Shown here piece by piece: positions 25,601 through 36,680 of a stretch of DNA of 64,000 bases. Position numbers and translations under genes: made by a program. The stretch is from positions 1,348,001 to 1,412,000 of the forward strand of contig NC_089451.1 of the NCBI RefSeq assembly GCF_026210795.1, written 5' to 3'. How positions within the stretch are numbered: the stretch's first letter is position 1; each line of letters starts with the position of its first letter. The notes below the pieces were generated by a model that worked only from the letters and a program-made list of their open reading frames with translations, was not told where the DNA came from and did no database searches. This DNA comes from Rhizophagus irregularis. Taxonomy: Eukaryota > Glomeromycota > Glomeromycetes > Glomerales > Glomeraceae.

Positions 25601-26924
25601 AACAACCATATTCTGATTATCAATGGTGCCAACAATGTAATACTAGACAATTTCAACAAGATTTTTCAAAGTGGACTAGTAAAAATGAATTTATTGATAA
25701 ATTTATTCAAGAAGCACAACTAAATGCTAAAAATAGTTATGAAATTTTAGAGTGGATACCTCATAATAAATTATTAAATATTAATTATTATGACAAAGGA
25801 GGATTTGGTGAAATTCATAAAGCTACCTGGTCAGATGGTCCTATTTTTACTTGGAATTTTGACAAACAACAATGGAATAGACAAACAAGTTATGAGGTTA
25901 TTCTTAAAACACTTAATAATTCATCAAGTTTAGATAGTAAATTTCTGAATGAGGTATAGTATTTATATTTAATTATTATAAATTTTATTTTCCTTTGCAA
26001 TAATTAAATAATTTTTTATCGCTTATGTAGTGGAAATATCATTATAATTGTCAGAAAAAATCATTTTCAAAATTTATTCAATTCTTTGGAATTACTCAGG
26101 ATCCAAGAAATTCAAATTATATAATAGTAATGAGTTATGCAAAAAAAGGAAGTTTGAGAAACTGTTTATCTGATATAATCAAATTTAAGTGGCAAGAAAA
26201 GCTACAATTATTGAAAAAAATTATATTAGCACTTAAAGTGATCCATGAATCAAATTTAACTCATGGTGATTTTCATGATGGTAATATTTTAATGTCAGAT
26301 AATTATAATGAAATATTTATCATTGATTTAGGGTTATGTAAACCTATAAACAATTCACAAGATTCTGGTAATAATGATAATGAAATTTATGGAGTTTTGC
26401 CTTATATGGCACCTGAAATTTTAAGAAAAAAACCCTATACTCTAGCAAGTGATATTTATAGTTTTTCGATGATAATGTGGGAATTTACATCCGGAATTCA
26501 GCCATTTAAAAATAAAGCACATGACCTTGAACTAAGCTTGAGTATTTGTGAAGGAGAACGTCCTGAAATTATAGAAAGTGCTCCAAAATGTTATATAGAA
26601 TTAATGAAAAAGTGTTGGGATCCAGATCCTTTTAATAGACCAACTATAACAACACTTGAAAATATTATATCTGAATGGATTGAATGTATCAATAAATTTT
26701 ATATAATAAATAGGGATGGAAATTATAGATATGAAGTAATTAATGTTGATAATCAATTAAAAAATATTATGTTTGAATTTGTAGAAGCAAATAAAGCAAG
26801 TACTCCTACTAGTATTATCCAACGTCATCCACAAGCATATTATACAAGTCGCAAACTTACTGAAATTTTAGTCAAAGATAATTCTGAGTGTTTTGAATGT
26901 ATAATTGAAATAATTGAAGATTAA
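19603..26924 (+). CDS. Giant Sel1-repeat protein fused to a TKL-like kinase (in-frame stop near start)
   Basis: Exons 19603-25953 and 26031-26924, phase 0, 77-nt intron. The start MGTEFSKTN is followed by a ribbon (CLYCNKPFEELWCKKC), about 54 Sel1-like repeats of 36 aa (residues about 50-1985), a second ribbon (CNKCKQPYSDYQWCQQC), the linker WTSKNEFIDKFIQEAQ, then the kinase N-lobe (EWIPHNKL, loop KGGFGEIHKATW, VILK lysine) and, in exon 2, FGITQDPRNSNYIIVMSYA, HGDFHDGN, IDLGLCK and MAPEIL. Sel1 repeats form alpha-solenoids that bind partner proteins; kinase fusions of this kind are frequent in this fungal group. A GAA-to-TAA change at 19957 stops the frame after 118 aa; the next Met in frame, at 19978, gives 2289 aa and loses the first ribbon and two repeats. 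HRD is changed to HGD, with the Asp kept. Confidence 0.75.
19750..25557 (+). repeat. Sel1 tandem array, 108-nt unit, about 54 copies
   Basis: Units read (A/I)DAMFNLAVCYKNGEGTEK then NFEKAFHWYQKAAEKDH. Two classes are mixed: one with LAVCYKNG (TTAGCTGTATG) and FNL, the other with LAN.YYNE or LANIYYIG (TTGGCCAAT) and FYL. Identity is very high at DNA level, including synonymous sites. Irregular units: a shortened one near 20500 (EKEMLHLTNSYYNG), one lacking about 10 residues near 23570 (NFEKAADKDHINAMFYLAD), and one with three extra residues near 24035 (YHTNQTNAMFNL). Confidence 0.85.
19957..19959 (+). other. In-frame TAA in the Sel1 gene
   Basis: Between FHWYHKAA and KVHIDAMFNLAV every other unit has GAA (Glu) here; one G-to-T change gives TAA. 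The frame is otherwise unbroken on both sides. Confidence 0.85.
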
Positions 26925-27276
26925 TAATTCTCTTATTTATTTTTTATTTGTCGTATATTTATCAGTTATATAGAAAATAATTAAATTGTATGAAGTTATT
27001 ACAATAAATGAAAAGATTAAATATTATTATTATTAATACAAGTATAGTGACATAATATTTATTTATATTTTATTTGCAGTTTCTTTAGCAAATTTAAGTT
27101 TAATATTTAAATCTATACTTTAAAATTTACTAGTATTATTTCCTTAGAATAATATAACAATCATTATTTATTATAAATTATAATAGCAATTAAATACCTA
27201 AAATTTTTTTACTAGAAATTCTTTAAAAACGATCAATCAGATGGTTGGTCAGATAGGACCCAGAAATATATATATA
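26925..27276. other. Intergenic after the Sel1-kinase gene
   Basis: AT-rich. The last part (27247-27276, GGTCAGATAGGACCCAG then AAATATATATATA) is an inverted relative of 29825-29855, so it may belong to an older element surrounding the one at 27277-29184. Confidence 0.35.
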
Positions 27277-27443
27277 AGGCCGGGCAAAATTAATTTTTAG
27301 ATTCTCGTGACCCGGCCGTGTCAGTTTTACAAAAATTCGGGAATTTTTTTTTTTATAGTAAAATTTTTTATCACGTGACTTAACATAATAAAATGGTATA
27401 TACTTTATTATATAAAAATTCAATAAGCGGGTTACATATTATT

Positions 27444-28980
27444 TTGTGACCTTTTTTTACTTGAAATTTGATTCTTCTTATTTGAAACTGTTGTATAACA
27501 CTCATCACAATAGTGGTAATATATTTCATTCATGCTAATTTTTTCAGATTCATTGAATTCATCTTCTGTTACTTTCCACACTGAAAGCAAATGTCTTCAA
27601 ATACACCACTTGGAACTTCCATTGGATTACTACACATTAATTTATGAATTTTTCCAACTATCACCGGGGTGATGATCACACAATTATGATGATCACCAGC
27701 ATTAAAAAATATAGTGCCGGTAAAAATTGATAATTCTGGCCAACGGGTATGATCACCCCAGTAAAAAGCTTAATTGCTAATACGGTTAAGATCAGCAGTG
27801 TCCTACTATGTAAAATTGGGGAAATTGGTGCAAATAATAAAAATAATTATCATATGATCTAATAATCCAATTTTGATGAACTTTTTTTTGTTCTGTAAGT
27901 CTGGATTACCTTTATAAAATAAAAATAATTTCATTGAAATTGGACCATTAGGTTGTGAGATAATCACAAAAACATATTTTACTGACAACGATCAGATTCC
28001 ATTAATAACAAAGCAGACAATTATCTCCTGATTCAGTGATCCAATTTCGATAAACTTTTTTTTGTTATTTAGATCTCAATAATCTCTACATAATAAAAAA
28101 ATTTTGTCAAAATTGGGCCTCTAGATCGTGAGATAATTGTGAAAACATATTTTGCCAGACGATTTTTAGATTCATGATATGGCAAAATATATCTTTGTGA
28201 TTATCTTCCGATCTAGCAGTCCAATATTGACAAACTTTTTTTTATTATGAAGAAGAGGTTAAGACCTAAAAGACAAAAAAAAATTATTGAAATTGGATCA
28301 CTGAATTAGGAATCAATTCTTTTTTTATGATTTACTAAAATTTAGTCATAATAATAATATGAAATACTTTTTCACGATTTTCTTATAATTTAGTATTTCA
28401 ATTTCAATAAATTTTTTATTTTATTGAGGAAATCAAGATCTATAAAACAAAAAAAAGTTCATTGAAATTGGATCATTGGATCAAGAGATAATTATTTTCT
28501 TTTTTTGCCCCGATTTTGCATAGTAAGACACTGCCGATCTTAACCGAATTAGCAATTAATTTTATTATCAACTTTTACATTTTCAAAAATATTCCTATAT
28601 CATCACTTTCACTATTTTCATAACCAACATTTTCCATTTCTATGCTTAAGTTTGCTAAAGCTTCAAAAGAATCACCACATGTATATTGAATTGTATCTAA
28701 ATACCTTTCCAAAGTTGCTATTTTAAAGGAAGACAACTTACTTTTACTATATAATACACGCCATTTGTTGCATTCGCAACATTCAATTTCCCATGCATTA
28801 CATTTCAGTCCTATTTTTTCCATTTCACCCGTTTTTGTAGGACTAAAATATGCAGTACAATATTTACATTGAAAAAATCTTCTATATTCATATCCTCTTC
28901 AACAGGAAGCCATTTCCACTCAAATACTGTTTTAGAACAAAGAAAAACACGTACAATTATTATTGGTTTATCAGATTTTA
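27444..28980 (-). pseudogene. Zinc-binding protein pseudogene (CW-like / repeat-family gene)
   Basis: Read on the minus strand in pieces: FEWKWLPVEE; then after a frame change GYEYRRFFQCKYCTAYFSPT, KTGEMEKIGLKCNAWEIECC, ECNKWRVLYSKSK and YTCGDSF; then, after the MITE, KIHKLMCSNPMEVPSG, VFEDICFQCGK, another one-base frame change, and YYHYCDECYTTVS up to a stop near 27444. CxxC pairs and the C.ECNKWR signature resemble CW-type or related zinc modules. At least two frameshifts and a 782-bp insertion make it dead. The pieces flanking the MITE are in logical order, so they were one gene. Confidence 0.5.
27774..28555. mobile_element. TTAA-flanked MITE with 48-bp TIRs and internal hairpins
   Basis: Both ends start TTGCTAAT(A/T)CGGTTAAGATC and match over 48 bp with 5 differences. 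TTAA occurs on each side (27770-27773 and 28556-28559), as expected for a TTAA-targeting transposase (piggyBac-like insertion preference; inference). The 782-bp interior has no gene but holds several hairpin units in which CCAATTT..AT.AACTTTTTTT is mirrored by AAAAAAAGTTCAT.GAAATTGG. Confidence 0.65.
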
Positions 28981-29220
28981 TTTAAAAAAAAAAGTGTTGG
29001 AAAGATAGATTTAACAGTTTATTCTTGTTTGTGTAATACAAGATATATTTGTGTAATACAAAATATAATACAAAATACATATAAAAAAATTTACATATGA
29101 GAAAAAGAAAAAAAAAAACTGGGTGACCGTGTCAATTTTAAAATTTTATGTCACGAGAATCTAAAAATTAACTTTGCCCGGCCTAAAGGTCAGGTGACGA
29201 AAAATTTTTTATTATGAGCT

Positions 29221-29365
29221 GTACATTGCAGAAACTTAATTTCCTTAATATGCAGTAACTGCATATTCACATTTCCACTATGCGCACTATGTAGATACTG
29301 TATGACTATGATGCAGTTACAATACAGTTACTGCATATTAGGGAAAACCGGTTTTCGCAATGTAC
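29221..29365. mobile_element. 145-bp foldback MITE
   Basis: Left GTACATTGCAGAAAC and TAATATGCAGTAACTG are mirrored at the right (CAGTTACTGCATATTA ... GCAATGTAC), giving imperfect TIRs of about 42 bp. GCT on both sides could be a 3-bp target duplication. Confidence 0.5.
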
Positions 29366-32144
29366 GCTGAGACTTTTTATATGAGTAGTACGCATAATTG
29401 ACATCTGATATTGAAAATCCTGCAAAAATACGCAAATAAAATTTCAGACATTAAGTTATAAATTATTTTATCATGACTTCTATATTATTTATAAAATCAA
29501 ATACTAATGTGAAAAAATAGAATTTATTCTTATTTACCATTTTTTCAATAATATTTTTCTAAAATTTCACTTTTAACCCTTAAAATTTTCTTTCAATTAA
29601 AATAAATGTGTATTACAATGCAGGTAACGTACTGTAAATATATTACTATATATATATAAGATTAGCCCAAAAATACGCAAACTAATTTTTTACATATAAT
29701 AATTTTGATAAAAAATATGCAATCTTTATGACCTAACTATGGATGAAAAATTCTTAAATTGTACGCAAATCAAAATTTACTCCATCTAATTCCACTATGA
29801 TGGCGACGCATCTGTGTACCCTGTATGTATATTTCTGGGTCCTGGTCAGATCAGAAGCTTTTGACTGGCTGATATCAGACATGGTCATGACTGGCCAATC
29901 TGGCCATGGCTTGTTAATGATCATGACCATTGATATGACACTTAGTGCAAATGATCCTTTTTAGGGACCACAAATCATGTTTATTTATTTAAGATTTGGT
30001 TTGCCAGTATGATTAGTTAAACATCAAAGGAAAAAAAAGCATACATTTTTAAGACAAATATTGACGAAATTTTGGAACTTGAATAGTATGAGCTCAGAGT
30101 TCAAATAATATTTTAAGAACAATTTAATGTGAAGTATAGACTTAGTGCTTCCCTATAAAAAAATAAATATGTTTTTAATACTGAAAAATGCACAATTCCA
30201 TATCTCAAATATTCGTTTTTTAGTATAATTTTATATGAAGAACGTACTATTCATAAAATTGTGCATTTTTCTTATTTCTCTATATTAAAAACATGTTTTT
30301 CGATATTAAAGACATATCTCTAAGTATTAAAAACGTATCTATTCTTTATAGAGTTTATTAAACATGAAATTTGATTTATTATTACCATCACAAGAACTTC
30401 AGTTCAAACAGTTTATTTATCTTGGTTATACTACTTTCTTATTGATATTTGTTAACTGGAATTGTTATAAAATGATGCCTCATTAAACACAATCTAGAAT
30501 ATATACTGTACTATAAGTACAAAATATTTTTTAAGTATCACAAATTTAAGATATGTATTTTAATAAATTGGTTATGAACTACTAATTAAAAAAGAAAAGC
30601 TTCTTTGTTAAACTTATTTAATAAGAAATTGGCAAAGAAACCAACTTGATTTTTTATTTAATGACCTTTATATTTGATAAGGTCTGACGGTCTGGCATAT
30701 ATTGGCTCATAAAAAATTTTGTTTATAGAATAAAAGTAAATTAATTAATAAAAAAAGGTGTTTACTAGTATGGAAGACTTATTGTCCCTATAAAAATTTA
30801 TTCCGTGTTTTTTAATTCATATTATTTCCGCAAATGTGCTATATTCACGTAGTTTGTTCTATGGCCTTTTAAAAATAAAATTCTGAAAGTGTCAATTAGT
30901 ACTACACTATGCAGACCCAGAGTGATTTTAAAAAATTACATTGCGCCGAAATTAGTCTATATTTTTCAAATTAACTTTATCTTCTCCCTTGTTTAATTTA
31001 TTAAGACAATAATTAATGTAAATATGCAATCTTCATATGGGTACAGTCACAATTTATTTGTTATTATTTTTCGAGGTGAGTATAAATGAAATTTGTCCAA
31101 AAGTAGTAAATTGATTTATTAATCAACCTTACAATCAATATTCAATCGTCATGTTATGATGATTTTAACATTACTAGATTGTTCCAGCTAAGCTATTGTT
31201 ATATTAAGTTAATATTAAAAATTAATTTATAATAAAAATTTACTTAGCTTAAATATTTTATTGTTGCTTTATAACAACATTTAATAATATAGGGAAAAAT
31301 AAAAAGAGAAAAAATAATTATGATAAACAATAAACAAATAAATAATGTGGCTGAAACATGATGAATCAATCAAATTTGTCTACAGCACCGACAGCACGTG
31401 ACCGATGTGGCTGTGGCAATCAGTATAAATATTTTTTTCTCTTTTGTCAAAATTTTTGAAAAATGGCAATAAATGAATATTATTATAATCTTTGACTATC
31501 ATATAACACTATAAGAAAAAGTCATATAAGAAGAGAAATAAGTATTTTTTTTTTATTTTTTGATAAATTTTGATCGTTATGACAACATTATTAAAGTAAC
31601 TATATGCTGACCATATTATGACATTTGGATTACCAATTTTATTTAAATAAGAATAATTTATATCTTTTCTGGTTCAGTTAAATTGGAGCAATAAAAATAA
31701 TATAATAAAAATGATTTTAGTTTTACTTAATTTAGGAAGTTAATATTATATTAAATAGCTTTTGCATAATGGCTATTTCCAAATTTGATCATATAACAAA
31801 CACATGATCTATGCTTTTTTTATACAGTAATATATTACGATTTTCTATCAGTTTTAGATTACTAATTTTGTTTTAAAAAAGAAATTCATATCTTTTTTTT
31901 GGTTCAAACGTTCAATTAAATTGAAATAATAAAAACATATCAATAAAAAAAAATAATAATTAATATATAATTAATATTACTACTAAAATCCATGCGAAGT
32001 AAAATTGTATTTTGATAAAAAAAATTTTCTGATCATTTTCGGCATAATAGATGATCATTTTTAGCTTAACTTCTGATGAAAAAAAAAACTTAGATAATCG
32101 TAATTATTCTTTTATCAGATCTGGCATAGATTAAAAGATCGAGA
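29366..32144. other. Intergenic, no gene seen
   Basis: About 2.8 kb with no open frame of interest. An end similar to the CCCTATAAA MITE family occurs near 30790 (CCCTATAAAAATTTATTCCG). The patch 29825-29960 (TCTGGGTCCTGGTCAGATC, GCCAATCTGGCCATGGC) is less AT-rich and probably transposon-derived. Confidence 0.4.
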
Positions 32145-32623
32145 TAGTTTTGAATTATATAAATATTTTAAAACAACTTTTTTATTCTTTCTCAACCTTT
32201 TTCTTTGACCGAAATATAATATAGTTTCATGTTGCTGTAGCAAAACCGTTTTTTATTTTTTCAATGTCATTAAATCGATTATATGGTATTCATTTAATAC
32301 TTCTTCCCATGGGTTATCAATTTTTAATTGCTTTTTTTGAGTCCAATTTGGAATTTAATTATTTTCTTTCCTAATTGAATATTAAATACTTAATAACGAA
32401 GAAAAAACAAAATTTAATTAAACTAACTTAAACCTCACGTAATTTTGAAATGTTAAATTGTTATTATTTAAAGTTTAATTAAAAACAACGAAAGTCTTAA
32501 AAATTCTTAAATTGAAATTTACTAAGATTTTCAAAAAACAAAAAGTTTTCCTCGTGTAGCATCACTCAAAGAATTTTTATTTGACATAGTAACATAAATA
32601 AAAATAAAAATAATAACGAGGTA
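32145..32623 (-). pseudogene. Relic of a kinase module exon, uninterrupted copy
   Basis: On the minus strand, 32355-32145 still shows the module order: a trace of FEWIPY..., a degraded N-lobe and a K..LKYL end (AAATATTTTAAAACAAC on the plus strand matches the donor-side codons of live modules). The following 32356-32623 is upstream DNA. The whole block is duplicated at 38433-38646 plus 42210-42351, where a transposon splits it. Confidence 0.55.
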
Positions 32624-33539
32624 TTTTTCTTATTAAACTTGCAAAACTTTGCTACAATCTACTTTTTTGAATTAAGTTTATTATAATCTTCTTTAAATTA
32701 AAAATAATTTATTAGAAATAAATTTTTATTTTGTGAATCGTGAATTTACTATGCATTTTGCCGATTCTTATGCGATTCACAAATTAAAAAAAAATCGCAC
32801 TTTAGAATAAAAAGTATACCAAATAACGCCTTTTACTAGTAAATACGTTCTGTGATCATTTCCTATTTTGCAATATTTCTTTTAATATAAACATGACTTA
32901 TTACATAATCAGTTCTTTCTGTTTAAAAATTAGCTTGTTTGATCGAATTTAAAAATTAATTTTGGTTTGCAAGCCGGTAATCAAAAAACTGAATATAATA
33001 TTTAACCATAAAAAAAGATTTACGAACGAAGCGTTATTTTCGATTGAACACCAAACGGTAATATTATTGCAAAAGAGGTTACATTTATTGCTCCCTTTTT
33101 ATTTGAGCTACTGCGCTTTGCATCACGTGAGGAGTGGCTATACCCGCAGTATAGGCACAGTAATTACGTCATTTATTTCAGGGTAGTTATTTTTTTTATT
33201 TTCTTTAATTAAATAATTTTCCTTTTTACCACACTAACTCGCTAAGCAATATTGGAAAGGTAAAATGAAATATCTTGGAGGTTGAAAAGAGAAAGAATTT
33301 CGTTAAAAACTTCATTATTTTATTTCTTAAACATCAAAAGTAATATTATTTCATAGAAGAAGTAAAAATAACAATCTTAATTTGCCGGTTTTATTATAAT
33401 AATATGTACCAGCGGTTAAAATTTTCTTTTTTCCTTTCATAAAGCATAACTATTTTCAATAATTATTTTATTTAAAAGTTTTTGGTTTAACAATTATCGT
33501 AATTAATATTACTGTAATAAATGAATTCTTATTATCCGA
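32624..33539. other. Intergenic, no gene seen
   Basis: No feature recognised. The open stretch 32962-33186 (+) has no domain signature. Confidence 0.4.
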
Positions 33540-33758
33540 TTGCTATTAGTTATTACGTTTGCGTTTCGGCTGAATAAAAAAAGTTTGGTCAAGGGTATAT
33601 CATCGGTTACGAATAAGTTTGATATAGAGTTTGATTGGAATGAAATATTAACAAAGTCATCGCTAATTGGTTTATTCAAATATTATTATCATTATGGAAC
33701 ATTATTTCAATTGGATAATTTAAATTTATTTGATAAATATCAATCAGAAGATAGTTAA
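33540..33758 (+). CDS. Possible small hypothetical ORF or exon
   Basis: An open frame of 72 codons, rich in aromatic residues near its end (FKYYYHYGTLFQLDNL). I do not recognise it. It could be the last exon of a decayed gene, since it starts without a clear initiation context and nothing upstream continues it. It lies about 470 nt before kinase gene E and shows no link to it. Low confidence that it is expressed. Confidence 0.2.
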   Translation: MLLVITFAFRLNKKSLVKGISSVTNKFDIEFDWNEILTKSSLIGLFKYYYHYGTLFQLDNLNLFDKYQSEDS

Positions 33759-34230
33759 AAAAAATATAAACATTGTATGGTAATATCATACTTATGATGA
33801 TCATCATAATGGTACGAAGTAAAATTATAATTTTCTTTTATAGTAACTTTAGATAATTTATCATTAGTTTTTTTTTATAGCTAAAAAAAGTTTATTTTTT
33901 AGATGAAATTTAAAAATGCAGCAATGTTTTCTGATGTAAATTTAATAAAAAAGAAACAAAATTATATTTTATTTATTATAACTGCTCAAGTAATTTGAGG
34001 GTTTCACAAGTATCACAAGTTGTACTAAACAACGTGATAAAGAAATTATCATGTGATGATGTGAAAATAATTTTTGTGAAATAATTTTTTGTAACACTAC
34101 TTTCCATTTAAATATACTGTCGGCTAAATATTGACTGAAAAAAAGGTTTTTTAATATTTACTTCATAACCTCATTTCTCTTTCCCACATTTTATAATTTA
34201 AAATCATTCATAGTTTAGAAAAAGATCTCA
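33759..34230. other. Upstream region of gene E, no gene seen
   Basis: AT-rich. A short palindrome (TATGATGATCATCATA, about 33793-33808) is visible. No promoter motif can be named with confidence. Confidence 0.35.
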
Positions 34231-36680
34231 ATGAATAAAAAAAAGTCATTTTTTAATGAAGAATGTGAAATATGTAAAGAAACATGCAATTCAATACGAT
34301 TTAAGCAAAATTTTCAAAATTGGACTAGTGGTAATTATAATATTGATAAATTTATTCAAAATACTCAATTATGAGCTCATAAATACTATATACATCACAA
34401 AGTAATGGAATGGATACCTTATGATAGATTTCATGATATTAAATATATTGCAGTAGACAAATTTGATAAAGTGTATAAAGCAAAGTGGATTGATGGATAT
34501 ATAATTACATGGGATTATGAAAATGATAATTGGAAGAGAAAAAATCAAAATATATCTGTGTTTCTGAAAATTTCAAATAATCCAACAAAAATCATATCAG
34601 AATTTACAAATGAGGTATAGTATAGTAGATTTATTATTAAATAATATTTCGAAATCTTTGATTTTTTTATATTTAATTAGTTTATTATATTTGTAGACAG
34701 TACTTAATAAAGTTTGTGGAATAACTCAAAATCCCGAAACTAAGGATTATATAGTGGTTTGGAGTGAGTTATGCGGAAAATGCAAATATGTATGTAATGC
34801 AAAACATTTCCAACAAAATTTTAAAAATTGGACCAGTGGTAATGATAATATTGATAAATTTATTCAAGATACTCAGCTATCAAAACATTCTAATTGGGAT
34901 GTATCAAAAGTATTAGAATGGATACCTTATGATAGATTTCATGATATTAAATATATTGCAGTAGACAAATTTGATAAAGTGTATAAAGCAAAGTGGATTG
35001 ATGGATATATAGTTACATGGGATTATAAAAATGATAATTGGAAGAGAAATAATCAAAATATATCTGTGTTTCTGAAAATTTCAAATAATCCAACAAAAAC
35101 CATATCAGAACTTACAAAAGAGGTATAGTATAGTAGATTTATTATTAAATGATATTTCGAAATTTTTGATTTTTTTTATATTTAATTAGTTTATTATATT
35201 TGTAGACAGTACCTAATAAAGTTTGTGGAATAACTCAAAATCCAGAAACTAAGAATTATATAGTGGTTTGGAATGAGATATGCGGAAAATGCAAACATGT
35301 ATGTAATGCAAAACATTTCCAACAAAATTTTGAAAATTGGACCAGTGGTAATGATAATATTGATAAATTTATTCAAAATACTCAGCTATCAAAACATTCT
35401 AATTGGGATGTATCAAAAGTATTAGAATGGATACCTTATAATAGATTTAATGATATTGAATATATTGCAAAGGGTGGGTTTGGTAAAGTGTATAGAGCTA
35501 ATTGGATTGATGGACCTATAAAAGAATGGAATTATGAAAATGATAATTGGAAGAGAAATCAAGATGAAATTGTAGCTCTAAAAAGTTTAAATAATTCAGA
35601 AAATGTTTCATTAGAATTTATGAATGAGGTACTATTAATTTGTAATTTTTATATAATTTTAATATTTTATACTAATACATTTTGTTTTATTAAATGTAGA
35701 TTATATCACATCATACAATACAATGGAATTTATATATTATTAGACTTTATGGAATGACACAAGATCCAGAACAAAAAATTGTATGATGGTTTTCAAATAT
35801 GCAAGTGCTGGAAGTTTACGTAATTATTTAGACGAAAATTATAATAAATTAAGTTGGTCTGATAAACTTAATTGTTTATGTGAAATTGCGGATGGACTCA
35901 ACTTTATTCATGATTATAAAATAATCCATCGAGATTTACATGTTAGTAATATATTACATGATTATACTAATGCTAGTATAACTGATATGGGATTATGTAT
36001 ACCTGCAGATTACAATGCATCGGAGGATACAAAAAACAAAATATATGGCGTTTTACCTTATATAGCTCCTGAAATATTAAGAGGACAAAATTATACCAAA
36101 GCTTCTGATATATATAGTTTTGGTATAATTATGTATGAAGTAATCTCTGGATTACCTCCATATCATGATGTAAGCCATAATAAAAATTTAGCAATAAAAA
36201 TCTGCCAAGGGCTAAGACCAAGGTTTAATATTAAAGTGCCCCAACTAATTGTCCATCTAATTAAAAGATGCTTAGATGCAAGACCATTAAATCGACCATC
36301 TTCAGAAGAACTTAATGAAATTTTATACCTGTGGAAAAGTTTAGGTAACCGATCAGAATTGCAAGAACAAATTAGAAAAGTAAATGAAGCCAATGAGAAT
36401 GTATCAATTAGCAGTATGCCTTTAATTAGTTTAGGAATATCATATAAAACACATTCAGAAGCGATTTATACTAGTAGATTACTTGACTTTAATAATCTCC
36501 CTGAACCGAAAAATTCTGATGATTATTACGAATGTTATGATAATATAACATCCATGGAATATTCAGGTATTTTTGTAATACTAACATATAATATTATATT
36601 AAATACTAATAAATTTATTTAATTTTAAAGAATCTCAGCAAATTGATGTTTCTCAATTAAAAATTAATGAAGAATGGTAA
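34231..36680 (+). pseudogene. Kinase gene E with nonsense codon and 1-bp deletion
   Basis: Exons 34231-34614, 34697-35122, 35206-35628, 35700-36566, 36631-36680. The gene has the same design as A, C and D: exon 1 CEICKETCN..., exons 2 and 3 start TV.NKVCGITQNPET, then ribbon, NWTSGNDNIDKFIQ, EWIPYDRF and N-lobe. The first two lobes have lost the glycine loop (AVDKFDKVYKAKW); the third is intact (KGGFGKVYRANW, VALKSL). Exon 4 has HRDLHVSN, TDMGLCIP, IAPEILRG and SEAIYTSRLL; the last short exon gives the ESQQIDVSQLKINEEW end. TGA at 34372 breaks exon 1, and one A is missing after DPE at about 35773, shifting exon 4. A downstream AG at 35743 would restore frame but drop the LYGMTQDPE strand. Translation could begin at ATG 34405. 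Sequencing error is an alternative to decay. Confidence 0.65.
34405..35122 (+). repeat. Tandem duplication of a module exon plus intron
   Basis: 34405-34690 and about 34913-35200 are nearly identical over exon end, donor and intron (offset about 508 nt); 34697-34941 and 35206-35450 also match at the same offset. This is a recent tandem copy of one exon with its intron. Confidence 0.75.

Larger units (their letters stand above)
27277..29184. mobile_element. Decayed TIR element carrying a zinc-finger gene, split by a MITE
   Basis: The left end starts AGGCCGGGCAAAATTAATTT and the right end is its inverted copy (positions 29150-29184); 34 of 35 bases match. The 1908 bp between hold only the minus-strand zinc-protein pseudogene and the inserted MITE, with no transposase. 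No convincing target duplication is seen. This is either a non-autonomous element that picked up a gene or a deletion derivative. Confidence 0.55.

Noticed and set aside
36163-36393. Minus-strand frame of 76 codons
   Set aside because: Complement of the C-lobe of kinase gene E.
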